From: Limanda limanda
Lineage: Eukaryota; Chordata; Actinopteri; Pleuronectiformes; Pleuronectidae
Direction: 5' to 3'
Length of the DNA: 64,000 nucleotides
NCBI RefSeq assembly: GCF_963576545.1
Contig: NC_083649.1
Coordinates: 3,242,406-3,306,405 of the forward strand
This document shows positions 31,927 to 44,010 of the stretch, in pieces (the first letter of the stretch is position 1; each line of letters begins with the position of its first letter). The notes beneath the pieces are model-generated. The model made no database searches. It worked only from the letters and a program-made list of their open reading frames with translations, and was not told where the DNA came from. A program made the position numbers and the translations under genes.

Positions 31927-34290
31927 ACTTCACACTTCAGAGACACTGAGCTGTGTGGTTTTTGTGCGACATCATGAAAATCTCCCCATAACTCAAGTAT
32001 CAGTGTCCCGGAGCAAGTTATCAGAGTCGGACGCCGCCCGGCATCACCGAACATTCTCCATTTGCATACGTGGCGGCTCCATCCGTCTGCCAGGCTGCCC
32101 TTTCCAAAATGCCACGGAAGGTCAGAGAGCGATAAGTCAAAAGTGGCGCCGTGGTTGGCGAGCGCGCTGGATTTTTACACTCTTTGTTATGCATCATCGG
32201 TGCGTTTAGCAGCCGACGGTAAACATACCAGAGGAATTGATCTGGAAGGAATCATTAGTCATTGGAGTTTTTCACTGGTTTGATGGAAGAGCCTCGGACC
32301 TGCGGCCTCCTGGTTTTTAACGCACGGCGTTTCGAGCTGAGGTCGGCGCTGCTCGGGCGGGTCACAGACAAATATTGATGCTCGCTGGTTTTTATTTTTT
32401 TTCCCTGTGTGAATCAATACTAAGCCAGTTTTTTATTTTTTCTGGCAGTCGGGGAATGATCGCTTCCCATCGAAGCTCCACAACTCAGAGAGAAGGCGTC
32501 GCCGCAGGAAGACGAATCGCAGCGTTTACAGGCCGACGCCAGGAATCCAATAAATAGTTGCTCCTGAAAAACTTCTGAAACAGATTCTATCTTCTGCATC
32601 TCCGTTTAAAACATATTTCACTTTTAATGTGTGGAGATATAATGTTTTCTTCTCTTGTCAACTCAAGATCTCAGGACTTGTTTGCAAGAAACCAGACAAT
32701 TTAATAAATCCACACAACAGGCTGTGAGTCTCATTACAGGGTTGTCATGGTGATGGACATCACTATGACCACCATTTTACAGATATAATCACCTAGCAAC
32801 CAACTGTGATGATATCATATTCAGCTGATTCTCTTTTTTCATTCGATTCAAAGGTTTTTTCTCCTTCATCACCGAGAAGTTTCTTCTGAACAGTGACCTG
32901 GTCTCTGATTACAGACACTTTTCAATAAATTCAATGTAAAATGTTTATGATTTCTGTTTTGACTGTAGTTCTATAATCATAGATTATAAACATCTGTCTT
33001 AAAGATATTTGTGGAGATTCTCATCCAGGTCCTGTTATCTTCAGGAGTTGTAAGGAGTTGTTTCTTTGAGATGTTAAACCTTTAATCCAATTATCTTCTT
33101 CAGTTTAGGTTAATTGGAGACTTTCAATTGACTGTAATTGAGTGAATATCACTGTGAATTGCTGTTTTTCTGGATATTGCTGTTTTCAGACCTGAGATAT
33201 TCTCCTGGAATTTACCGGAGGGGCTGCAGGTGAGAATGGAAATGAGAATACAGCAGGAAAATATCCAGGAAAGTCCCGGAGAGCGAGTGGAGGTGCTGAT
33301 GAGGTTTCTAACACACGACAGTCGTGAAATTGACCAAAGAGACAAGAAGAAAACTTATATGTTGGTGTGAAGGACGTTTAAAAGTTGTGTATGGTTTCTA
33401 AAGTTGGTCTAATGTAGTTAAACAGACTAAATAATGGATAAAACAGAAATTTTCAAAAGGAAAATAAGAGGAAAAACATTTGACCTATAAAAAAGAGACT
33501 AGTTTAGCTTCAGTTAGTGAAAGTTTCTAGCTTTTGTTAAACAGTCAAACACGAGACAGGAGAATACATGTGACTGAAAAATCATATCCTGTCATATGAT
33601 GTGTCCATAGTGTTGAACACAAAACAGAATCTGTCCCTCCAGCCGCCGCAGGTTGTGTTGCAGTGTGTTTGTGTTGCAGTGTGTTTGTGTTGCAGTGTGT
33701 TTGTGTTGCAGTGTGTTTGTGTCACAACACCGAGACATTTTATCAGATCTATGCCTAAAAATAATCTCCACACAGTGAACGGACCTGTTTGTCCTTTCAC
33801 GTTGTGCGACGCGTCAGAGAAGGAGACGGAAATGTTTCCATTCCTGCCGGTGACAGGACGGATAATTGGCTTTCAGTCACAATCTCTCCTCCAGAGAAGC
33901 AGGTGCTCTTTAGAGTGGGGGGGGGGGTTCTCGTGAAGTGCTGCGTCACGTCTGCTGCAGAGCGAATACAAGCTCCTGTGTGGAGGAATCAGTGGAGGCT
34001 GAGAAGTTCTATATTCTGTCATTTTAGTCACAACATCAGTGGATATCATGTGACCTGGTGTGTGTGTCTGATACACAGGTGACACATGGACCATCCAGGA
34101 ATTAACCCATAATATCCTGGATATGAACGACATCATCCTGTGGGTTCGGAGCCAGAGTCTCGGCTGTCAATCATGACATTTCACCTCTTTATTACATCAT
34201 CAATTAACCAATTAAAACACAACTTATTAGAAACATCTGAAATGACAGAAAGCATCTTTGACAAACATATATTTAACTTGGTCTTTGACA
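31927..34290. other. Gene-free DNA, possible conserved noncoding element at 31990-32240
   Basis: 31990-32240 is unique, GC-balanced and dense in sites such as GATAAG, ATTTGCATA and TTATGCATCATC, resembling an enhancer. A 16-bp minisatellite (gtgttgcagtgtgttt, four copies) lies at 33654-33722, and a G run at 33919-33928. Confidence 0.35.
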
Positions 34291-34294
34291 TTTT

Positions 34295-34390
34295 AGTTTG
34301 GCTCATGTCCCATCCGCTAACATGGAGGAGGCAAGGTGTATGACCTACACTGCAGCCAGCCACCAGGGGGCGTTGTATATGATTTGTCAT
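34295..34390 (+). repeat. Short interspersed repeat with CTCF-like core, copy 2
   Basis: Matches 12163-12245 with only a few differences ('aacatggaggag', 'ctacactgcagccagccacc'). CCACCAGGGGGCG at 34360-34372. Confidence 0.6.
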
Positions 34391-34920
34391 CTTTATGTTA
34401 AGTTTATAATAACAACAATATTAATAATGAGCTAATAAAGATAAACTTGACTTATAAAGCACTTTTTCTCACAATGTTACAAAATACTTTGCAAAAGAAG
34501 AAACCAACCAGATGAAATGAAGATAAAATATCGAAGCAAGAGCCGAGAAAAATCAATCGAATAAATAGAATCACATGAATAGTTGTGATTAATCCGTGTG
34601 AATCTTTCCCCAAGAGACAAGGCGTCATTATAAATTATACGAATCTATAAAAGACACTTAACCTTTCGTTCAGTCCCACATTAAAACTCATTTTCCAGCT
34701 CAGACCCTGACGCCTCTACGAGACGCTGAGAAACCAACTCTTCATTAACTCTGTTTGTAGGTCACAGATAAATATCAGGTGGGGAAACTCAATGTGTGTG
34801 TGAGTCACATCCAGATAAAGATAAATAAAGATTAGAGTGGGAGCTGGAGCCTGACTAATCAGATAAAAACTGGTTTTCACAGTGAGTGTGAATCAGTCGT
34901 GAGGTCGATAGATTCCATCG
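34391..34920. other. Gene-free AT-rich DNA
   Basis: Nothing recognised. Confidence 0.4.
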
Positions 34921-34934
34921 TCTCTCACAAGGTG

Positions 34935-36480
34935 TTTTCAGGTCACATGTACATAGTTTGTACGTCTTTTCCATCTGTTGTTGTGAACACGATATCTACA
35001 GAATGCTTGAAGGGAAAATCTGTAGATTTGGTCCAAACTTTCAGCTGAACTCATGGATGAGCTGATTCCATTTTGAAGGTCGAAGGTCAAAGGGCAGCTG
35101 TGACCTCACACAACACAACTCTAGAGAATCCTGTCAAATTTGGCACAAATGTTCTCTGAAAAAACTGATTCGAATTTGGGGGTGGAAGGTCAACGTGTAG
35201 GGTCACATAACTTCATGTTGTTATGAGTGTGTTATATCAGGAACATCTCAAGGAAACTTCTTTAAATTTGGACTCAATGACGACCTGATTCTTTTATTTG
35301 AGGTCAATGTTTGTCAAAGTTCAGTGTGACCTCACAAAACCCATTTTTTTGCCTCATGAACACTTCAAGGTCAAAGGTCAAATGGCAGCTGTGACCTCAC
35401 ACAACACAACTCCAGAGAATCCTTTAAAATTTGGCACAAATGTTCTCTGAAAAGACGAACTGATTCAAATGTGGGGGTGAAAGGTCAACGTGTAGGGTCA
35501 AATGATTTCATGTTGTTATGAGCGTGATGTATCGGCAACATCTCAAGAAAACGTCTTTAAATTTGGACTCAACTACGACAGGACTCGTTTTTTTGAGGTC
35601 AACGTTTGTCAAAGTTCAGTGTGACCTCACCAAACCCAATTTTTTGCCTCATCAACACGTCAAAGGTCAAAGGTCAAATGGCAGCTGTGACCTCACACAA
35701 CATAACTCTAGAGAATCCTTTAAAATTTGGCACAAATGTTCTCTGAAAAGACGAACTGATTCAAATGTGGGGGTGGAAGGTCAACGTGTAGGGTCAAATG
35801 ATTTCACGTTGTTATGAGCGTGATATATCGGGAACATCTCAAGGAAACTCCTTTAAATTTGGACTCAACTACGACAGGATTCGGTTTTTGAGGTCAATGT
35901 TTCTCAAAGTTTAGTGTGACCTCACAAAACCCACTTTTTTGCCTCATCAACACGTCAAAGGTCAAAGGTCAAAGGGCAGCTGTGACCTCACACAACACAA
36001 CTCCAGAGAATCCTGTCAAATTTGGCACAAATGTTCTCTGAAAAAACTGATTCGAATTTGGGGGTGAAAGTTCAACGTGTAGGGTCACATGACTTCATGT
36101 TGTTATGAGCGTGATGTATCGGGAACATCTCAAGGAAACGTCTTTAAATTTAGACTCAACTACGACAGGATTTGTTTTTTAAGGTCAATGTTTGTCAATG
36201 TAAGTTCAGTGTGACCTCACGAAACCCAGTTTTTTGCCTCATGAACACGTCAAAGGTCAGAGGTCAAAGGTCGCTGTAACGTTATATAACATTTCTGGCC
36301 TCATGAACATGAAATCTTAAGTCTGCCTTTAGGGAATTTCTACAAATGTTGACCCGTCGTCTCTTGACCTCAGAGTTGAACTGAGTCAATTTCAGCAGTC
36401 AAAGGTCAAAGGTCACAGTGACCTCATATTATTGTGAAATGAATATGTCAGGAACACCTATAGGGACTGAAACTGTTCTG
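34935..36480 (+). repeat. ~295-bp satellite array rich in AGGTCA half-sites
   Basis: Four full units and partial ends. Equivalent 'gcagctgtgacctcacacaa' blocks begin near 35094, 35385, 35681 and 35976, giving spacings of 291, 296 and 295 bp. Each unit has 'tttggcacaaatgttctctg', a region like 'aacatctcaaggaaac', and paired AGGTCA motifs spaced by one base (DR1) at 35368-35380, 35664-35676, 35959-35971, 36254-36266 and 36403-36415. The last overlaps a perfect palindrome AGGTCACAGTGACCT at 36410-36424. A smaller relative is at 26450-26770. Confidence 0.9.
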
Positions 36481-37075
36481 GTCAGACTCATACAACCCCC
36501 AGGTCAGTAATTCTGTCTTTATAATCCTTTATATCTCCACATAACGAAAAACCCTTATTATCTCTTCTTATAATAATTCCTTGGAAACTTTCTGATCCTC
36601 TGAGTCTCTTCTCTCTCTCTCTCTCTCTTATAATTCATTTTCCTTTCCTCTCATTCTTCAGATTATCTCAGTGACTGACGGCACTAAAACTGACTTTTAC
36701 TAAATGTTCATCTCATAATCATTTCATCTCACAGCAGCTCTCAGCCAGAATGATTCATGCGTCTCCGCAGTAATATCGCTGCTCAGCGTGGACCATTTCC
36801 TCCAGTCTCCTGGGACGTCTCATAACGCTGAGCTTGTCACTGAGACACTGAGCGAGAGGGGGGGAGGGACGAGCTGGGACAACTTTGAAGACGTTGAGAG
36901 ACACTTTACATGTTATTGCCTCTTAAACGCAATCCCCCGATGACATAAACCTCTAAATTGCAAAGTGAAAAACCTGTTAATGTCTCGCTGCTCCATCATC
37001 TGCCACTTTGAGATCAGTCAGCAGACAATCAGTGTCCGTCCCCCAACGCTCGGGAGACGCACATGAGGGCAGCGA

Positions 37076-38217
37076 GACATTCCATCCACACAGTGTCCTG
37101 TCCACACAGTGTCCTGTCAGAGACATTCCATCCACACAGTGTCCTGTCAGAGACATTCCATCCACACAGTGTCCTGTCCACACAGTGTCCTGTCCACACA
37201 GTGTCCTGTCAGAGACATTCCATCCACACAGTGTCCTGTCAGAGACATTCCATCCACACAGTGTCCCGTCAGAGACATTCCATCCACACAGTGTCCTGTC
37301 AGAGACATTCCATCCACACAGTGTCCCGTCAGAGACATTCCATCCACACAGTGTCCCGTCAGAGACATTCCATCCACACAGTGTCCTGTCAGAGACATTC
37401 CATCCACACAGTGTCCCGTCAGAGACATTCCATCCACACAGTGTCCTGTCAGAGACACTACATCCACACAATGTCCTGTCCACACAGTGTCCTGTCAGAG
37501 ACATTCCATCCACACAGTGTCCTGTCAGAGACATTCCATCCACACAGTGTCCTGTCAGAGACATTCCATCCACACAGTGTCCTGTCAGAGACACTACATC
37601 CACACAGTGTCCTGTCCACACAATGTCCTGTCCACACAGTGTCCTGTCAGAGACATTCCATCCACAGTGTCCTGTCAGAGACACTACATCCACACAGTGT
37701 CCTGTCAGAGACACTACATCCACACAGTGTCCTGTCCACACAGTGTCCTGTCCACACAGTGTCCTGTCAGAGACACTACGTCCACACAGTGTCCTGTCAG
37801 AGACACTACATCCACACAGTGTCCTGTCCACACAGTGTCCTGTCAGAGACACTACGTCCACACAGTGTCCTGTCCACACAGTGTCCTGTCAGAGACACTA
37901 CGTCCACACAGTGTCCTGTCAGAGACACTACATCCACACAGTGTCCTGTCAGAGACATTAAGTCCACACAGTGTCCTGTCAGAGACATTAAGTCCACACA
38001 GTGTCCCATCAGAGACATTCCATCCACACAGTGTCCCATCAGAGACATTCCATCCACACAGTGTCCTGTCAGAGACACTACGTCCACACAGTGTCCTGTC
38101 CACACAGTGTCCCGTCCACACAGTGTCCTGTCAGAGACATTCCATCCACACAATGTCCTGTCCACACAGTGTCCTGTCCACACAGTGTCCTGTCCACACA
38201 GTGTCCCGACAGAGACA
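37076..38217. repeat. 30-bp/16-bp composite minisatellite
   Basis: About 1.1 kb of repeats mixing a 30-bp unit (agagacattccatccacaca + gtgtcctgtc, or the variants 'cactacatcc', 'cactacgtcc', 'cattaagtcc') with a 16-bp half unit (cacacagtgtcctgtc). The 30-bp unit contains no stop in several frames, so five or more overlapping 'ORFs' of up to 455 codons on both strands arise; none is credible as a gene. Confidence 0.95.
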
Positions 38218-38295
38218 TTACAAAGTCGTTATGGGCTCAGAACCGCTACCAATAAATATGAAATCAATCGTCCTTTATCCTTTTACTTTTTCATG

Positions 38296-38298
<3 letters not shown>

Positions 38299-38375
<77 letters not shown>

Positions 38376-38400
38376 TCTCTCTCTCTCTCCCTCCCTCCCC
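38299..38400. repeat. (CT)n microsatellite
   Basis: About 50 CT units with a few CCCT interruptions, 80 bp after the minisatellite. Confidence 0.95.
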
Positions 38401-41400
38401 CCTGTGTTCATCCTCGTCCTCGGCCATTAGTGTGTTTGCTCATGAGAGCAAATATCCCATTACACAAACGACAACAAACAAAAGAGCGTCATTAGTTAAA
38501 CCACATAATACAAATGGCTTCACCTCTAAGTGGGCTCTTTAAAGAGGATCTGCTGACTGGACGCTTCCTCAAATCGACTGGAACCCGTCATGATGGGGTG
38601 GAACCAGTGGGACGGAGCAGACGTCTGGTTTCAGACTCTGGAGGTCGGGATGGGGTCAAGCTCAGGGTTTCAAGTACAAGTTCTTCCACTCTGTACTGGG
38701 AAGCTTCTTAATGGAAGTGGCTTTCTAACCCTAACCCTCTAAGTGTTGAAGTAAAGTCCTGAGTGTGTTTCCTGTGACCACATGTGATGAGAGCTCACTT
38801 CCACGAGTCTGAGTTCACAGATGTGGGATTAATTAATAATGAGTTTGCACCAGAACCTTCAGGGTCAACTTCATTAAGTCGTTGTGTTGTTTTGTTTTGT
38901 GCTGACAAAGTTTATTAGTTTTGAAAGTAGATGGTAAACTCTCTATCTCAGGGAGATGACACTGGATTACATAATAATAAACTGAGCTAAGTACAGTTCT
39001 TACATATTTCCTCAGGAGTGATTCTCTGCAGCTTTACGCCTCTACTCCACTGTTCATTTTAAAGGCAAATATCCTTTTTACTCAAATAGATGAATCTGTG
39101 ATACAGTAACTGCTTTACAGATTAATAACAGAACAATTTAAAACACTGCAGAGATGTTGTTTATACTGCCCGATAATGTATAAAGAGTTAAATTAACTCT
39201 AGAATAGAGTTGATTCAATTGTATTGATTGTAATAGACTAGAATATATATTAAAGATATGATATTATATGTATATACATGTATTATATTATAGATATTAT
39301 AGACACATTATTTGATTATAAAGATTTATTTATTATAACTTGTTTTTGTGTTGAAGTTGAAGTGTTTAATTTATTTATAAGAGGAAAAAAGATAAGAACA
39401 AATATTCTAATCAGAATTCTCTGTTGTGATATGTAATATTTCATACTTTCCATATTTTGTAAGTGACATCCCAACACCACATGTCTGCTGGTATGAGAAA
39501 AACCTGTTTTATTTCTCACAGGAGCTGGAGGCAGGTTTTATTTCTCACTGGAATCAGTAATCACACATAATATTTGATCTGCTGTTGATCAACTGAAAAC
39601 ATCTGTAACCGTGATTCAGTGAAACTAACCTGCAGCGGTTTGCTGCCTCAGCAAAGTGTGAAGTGTAGAGTTCACGTATCTGTTAAACAACACTGCCCCC
39701 GTGTGGAAGGAGTGAGCGTGTGAAGGAACATTTAATTGTGTAGTAACTGTTTCTATAGAGCCTTAGTAAAACCTGTTGTGTTTAAAACTACCTCACAGAG
39801 TAAATACAGTTATCACTTACAGAGATACAGATCAGAGATCAGTACAAAGCAATGAGTCAAGATGAGTTCATCTTCTCCATCCACTCTTATTCCTTCTCCT
39901 GAGGTGATGTGTCCTCTCTGGCCTCAGACCAGGCTCCCTCCTCCGTCCTCCTCCGTCCTCCTCCGTCCTCCTCCGTCCTCCTCCGTCCGTCAACTGAAGA
40001 AAACATGCAAATATACAACAGCAGGCAAATGTCCCAGTTTGACAACTCGTGCAGCATTTATGGAAAAATCAGCAAAGTGAAAGAACACAACCAAACATAA
40101 TCCATAATCCTGCAAGCAGCTCCGACTCCAACAGGTTCCAGAGGACACGGAGAAGTGATGAACACAGCGGAGATGTGGTTGTTGTTGCCATGGTGACTCA
40201 TGAACTTACTGAGGTCAACTATCCATCAACGTTTGTTGGGAAATACTTAAACCTTCTTTTATTTTCTCTAAATATTCAGATATCCTTGTTCTTGCAGTTG
40301 ACCCTCAGTTCTTGACTGTTTACTCACGTTGCAGCATTTTGTTTCCAAACTCTACATATTTTCTAGATGCAATAAACTGAAGCTTATTTTCTTCATTTTT
40401 TGGGTGTTTTGGTCCATTAGCATATTGTTTTGTTAAATTGCCGAGTGTTTGAGCCGTCAGGGCCGCCCTCGAAAAACTGCTTTTATTCTCACATAATGAG
40501 GAAAAAAAACACTTTTTGAAAACAAACATTTCAGCATCAGAGTTCTTGTGCTGAATCAAACCAAACGCAGCTGTAGTGAAGCGGCAGCATGAAAATATCA
40601 GATTAAAGAAAAAAGAGGCTCATAAATCTTATCTTGAATGGATTTGTTTGAAAAGCCCGAGGCTGCGGCTTCATAAAGCACCGACCTCTTCAAACAGGAG
40701 GTTGGATGGAGAAATGTTTTCAGCATCAGCTTCCACGGCCGTTAGTCTGCTGACATATACAAGATGAGTGGGTGGGAGATGTGGGAGATTTCTTCATGTC
40801 AGACTGTGGAGCGGTTACTTCCTGGTTAGAAACCATTGATTCAGTCATTATACTGTTGTTCTTTTTAACAAAGCAAAATAGTTCCTGGTTTCTTTATTCC
40901 ATCAACTCACAGCCTTTATCCACCACTGGAGAATTGCAGACATGCAACTGTGCAAGTGGAAACAACTTGTAGATGGAAAGAAACGATGGTCCATGATGCA
41001 TATGTTAAATTAATTTAAATCTGATGTCACAAATCTTTCATTCTAAATGTCTGAATATGAGTTTGATGGCTTGTATAATGTTTCCAGACCCAAAATTCAG
41101 CGACCTCATATCCTTCTACGGTAAATCAACATGATTTTATATATATGTGTGTGTGTATATGTATGTTCAATATATTGTACACATATGGATCCATAAATTA
41201 AATTTTCCTAAAAACTGTCATCTAAGAATTAATATTGTCAACATACTTAACTACGACATATAAATATCATTAAAAAATATGTAATGAATGTTGTCAATAT
41301 GTGTTCATACTTTTTACACACTTTCTATTTCATATATTAGAAATATATATCCTTCAAATATCCAGAGAATAAGTGATAACAATCCATCCATCCATTGTTT

Positions 41401-41816
41401 ACCTCACTTACTTGTTGGAGTCTCAGATTTTCATGCCTAGTTTTTCACATTCTTTAACTTTATGGACATATTTCAAATTTCTACTTTGGAAGAATTTTTC
41501 TCCCCATACTTTCAAGATGTCCATAGACCAAATATTCCAAAACTCTCGCCTTTCTTGAAAAACACAAAAGTGGACATGTTTATTGAAGAGTTACAGCCTC
41601 TTTACTCTCTTGTTTGAATAATTTTGGTTTATGGGTCATGTGGGTCATCTATATCAACCCTTTATATTTGTTTGTTTATTTTTACAACATCAGGAGGGAT
41701 GTAAAAAAACTCCGGCCTCCTGCACTCGGCTCAGTGTCAGACTTCATAAATGTGAATCAACATTTAATTCAAACACTCGCTTACGAACCACAAATTAAAA
41801 AGTAGTGCAGTGAAAG
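38401..41816. other. Gene-free DNA upstream of SAP30L
   Basis: Mostly AT-rich unique sequence. A 10-bp array (ctcctccgtc, about five units) lies at 39940-39988. 38425-38520 looks motif-rich (ATTAGTTAA, TGTTTGC). No exon seen. Confidence 0.4.
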
Positions 41817-42300
41817 CCGAACCATCTCCAGAGTAATTCACACACGAGTCTTCTCTAGACTGTTACTCCTCAGTCTCCCGTCTCCAACTAGTTCAGAACG
41901 CAGCAGCTTCTCACTGGTTTTAAAAGAAAAACATGACATGACCCTCCTCTCCACTGGCTCCCTCTCAGTTTTAGAATTTATTTAAATATTTTACTGATCT
42001 CTTTAAGAGGATATGGCCCTCAGCTACATCACAGCTGTTGTTCCCTATGTGCCTGCAGGCAGCCCCAGATCCTCAGGTGGATCCTGCTGGTCCAAAAACC
42101 AGGTTGAAAACTAAAAGGTGCTTGTTACCACCTTTATTTTTATTGTTCATATTACTGATTTTATGGGTTTTCATATACTTATCAATTTATTTGAACAATA
42201 CCTTGTTGTCGGTTTCCTATTCACATCGTGCTGATTCATTATGTCTCTTCTACTTGCTGTCAAAGCACTTTGTAAACTCTGTTTTTCTATAAAGTTTATT
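41817..42300 (+). pseudogene. LINE reverse-transcriptase 3' fragment (CR1/L2/Rex1-like)
   Basis: Frame-broken remnant of a non-LTR retrotransposon ORF2 C-terminus. Recognisable pieces in order are RLQLVQNAAA (from 41879), LHWLPLSFRIYLNILLI (about 41950-42002), ALSYITAVVPYVPAGSPRSS (about 42014-42073) and PKTRLKTK (42092-42115). These match the usual order of motifs in fish LINE proteins, but they lie in different frames. The 3' UTR part follows. Clade assignment is tentative. Confidence 0.8.
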
Positions 42301-42499
42301 AAATTATAATAATAATTGTGCATTTTCATGAATGCAACATTAAATATATTTGCTTTGATTGATATTAACCGTGTGAGTAGTTGTTTTTAAAGTTGAATCC
42401 GTCAGTTCAGCTCCATGTTAACTTGAAGCTTCGCCACCTTTAAAAAAAGAAAACAACACATGACGCCGACTGATACAGGAAAAACCCACAACGAGACTG

Positions 42500-43154
42500 A
42501 AGCGTCTGTCAACCAATAGAAACGCAGCATTTAAACCCAAGGCCCGCCTCTCTGAAAAATCCACCAATCCTGGGCCGGGATCGGGACTTCCGCCCCGGAC
42601 CCGGAGCGAGTCCCATTGTACGAGCTGCTCTCGAACCCGCGGCTGTTGCGGCGCAACCCGTTTTAAACGCGTGATTCCTGTGAAGTGTCTTCGCCTCGTT
42701 CACCGCCTGAGACCCGGGGCCAAGCGGGGAATCCCACCGGGCCAGCAGCGCGTTGTCAGCGGGACGAGCAGCGAGGCTCTCCCCGGAGGAAGCAGCTGGT
42801 TGTCGGCGGCGGAGCCACCTTGCGGTCCCGCTAGCACCGGAGCTAGCGAACGTTAGCAACGGCTGTTTGTGCAGCGAGAATCCGCCGGAGCTCCGCGGGG
42901 AAACATGCGTTTAACCGGACCCGGTTGTGTGTCCAAGTGAGTCCCCGGAGCCCGGGTAACACACCGGGGGCTAGGGTTAGGGTTAGGGCTCGACCCGCAG
43001 CCGTTAGCCGAGCTAGCTTGCGAGCTAACACCACCGGGTTGTCTTTCACAAAGGGGGGCAGAGCGTGACCGGGGAGCCGTGCTCGTCCACCTGACGCCGG
43101 CTGCTTAACCGACCCCACCCCGGGGCTGTCGTAGACCCCGAGCCCGGCTCCAGG
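42500..43154 (+). promoter_or_regulatory. SAP30L: CpG-rich promoter and 5' leader of SAP30L
   Basis: A GC- and CpG-rich block runs from about 42530 to the first exon. CCAAT boxes occur at 42513-42517 and 42564-42568, and an ETS-type ACTTCCG at about 42587-42593. No TATA box is seen, as is usual for a housekeeping co-repressor gene. Three TTAGGG units at 42973-42988 with a preceding G run form a G-quadruplex-capable sequence (42966-42988). The transcription start is not fixed by the sequence; a start around 42620-42700 is a guess from the CCAAT spacing. A long minus-strand open frame here (42843-43415) is only a GC-rich shadow. Confidence 0.65.
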
Positions 43155-43340
43155 ATGAACGGGTTCAGCACGGAGGAGGACAGCCACGACGGCCCGGCCG
43201 CGCCGCCCTTCTACGGGCAGAGCTGCTGCCTGATCGAGGACGGGGAGCGCTGCGGCCGCTCGGCTGGAAACGCCTCCTTCAGCAAGCGGATCCAGAAGAG
43301 CATCTCCCAGAAGAAGCTCAAGCTGGACATCGACAAGAGT
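43155..43340 (+). CDS. SAP30L: SAP30L (Sin3A-associated protein 30-like), exon 1
   Basis: SAP30L is a nuclear/nucleolar subunit of the Sin3-histone deacetylase co-repressor; it binds DNA and phosphoinositides through its N-terminal zinc module and Sin3 through its C-terminal part. Exon 1 begins ATGAACGGGTTC (context CAGGATG) and codes 62 residues. C24/C25 and C33 are zinc ligands, followed by the basic RSAGNASFSKRIQKSISQKK segment. The exon ends in phase 0 at AGT|GTGAGT. The four exons together (62+41+33+42 codons) give 178 aa, close to the 183 aa of human SAP30L, with no frame disruption. SAP30 itself has a longer N-terminus, so the compact start favours SAP30L. The neighbouring HAND1 supports the identification. 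Confidence 0.95.
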
Positions 43341-43509
43341 GTGAGTCCACATGAGTGCAAGTGTGTGTTTGTGTTGTGTGTTTACAGTGTGTGTATCCCG
43401 GGTTAGCGTGTTCACAGTGTGTATCCCGGGTTAGCGTGTCGTTGAGAAGCTCCAACTGTCAGCTAATGCTAGTTAGCATGTTCGTAGAACGCGAGGTCAA
43501 CACCGGGAC

Positions 43510-44010
43510 GTGTACGCAGCTCTCCCCGGGCTGATGGTGTCCCCCTGGCGGCCAGCTGAGGAGGGATGTGTGCGGGTGGGAGCTAACATGCTAACTGTTG
43601 TTTTAAACGTCAGGTTAGCATGTAGCCGTGTTAGCTCCCTGGAGGACAGCGGGTTCCTGTCCGGATCAACAACCCGGGACAGCGGGTTCCTGTCCGGATC
43701 AACCCGGACAGGAACCCGCTGCCCGGCAGGGAGCTAACACGGCTACATGCTAACGGTGGTTTAAACGTCAGGTTAGCATGTAGCCGTGTTAGCTCCCTCC
43801 AGGATCCGGACAGGGAGCTAACACGGCTACATGCTAACCTGCTAACTGTTGTTTTTAAACGTCAGGTTAGCATGTAGCCCTACATGCTAACATGCTAACT
43901 GTTGTTTAAATGTCAGGTTAGCATGTAGCCGTGTTAGCTCCGTACAGGGACAGTGGGTTCCTGCCCGGATCAACCCGGGACAGCGGGTTCCTGCCCGGAT
44001 CCACCCGGAG
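43510..44010. repeat. Direct and inverted repeats in SAP30L intron 1
   Basis: A module 'caggttagcatgtagccgtg' + 'ttagctccct' appears in forward orientation (about 43612, 43769, 43914) and inverted as 'gggagctaacacggctacat' (about 43729 and 43813). Copies of 'cagcgggttcctgtccggat' are also repeated and inverted (about 43649-43722 and 43950-44008). The block can fold into alternative hairpins. Confidence 0.85.

Noticed and set aside
37008..38430. Overlapping ORFs of 300-455 codons on both strands
   Set aside because: All are read-throughs of the 30-bp/16-bp minisatellite; peptides are monotonous and exist in several frames at once.
42843..43415. 190-codon minus-strand ORF across SAP30L exon 1
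   Set aside because: GC-rich shadow of the SAP30L CpG-rich region; no splice logic or domain.
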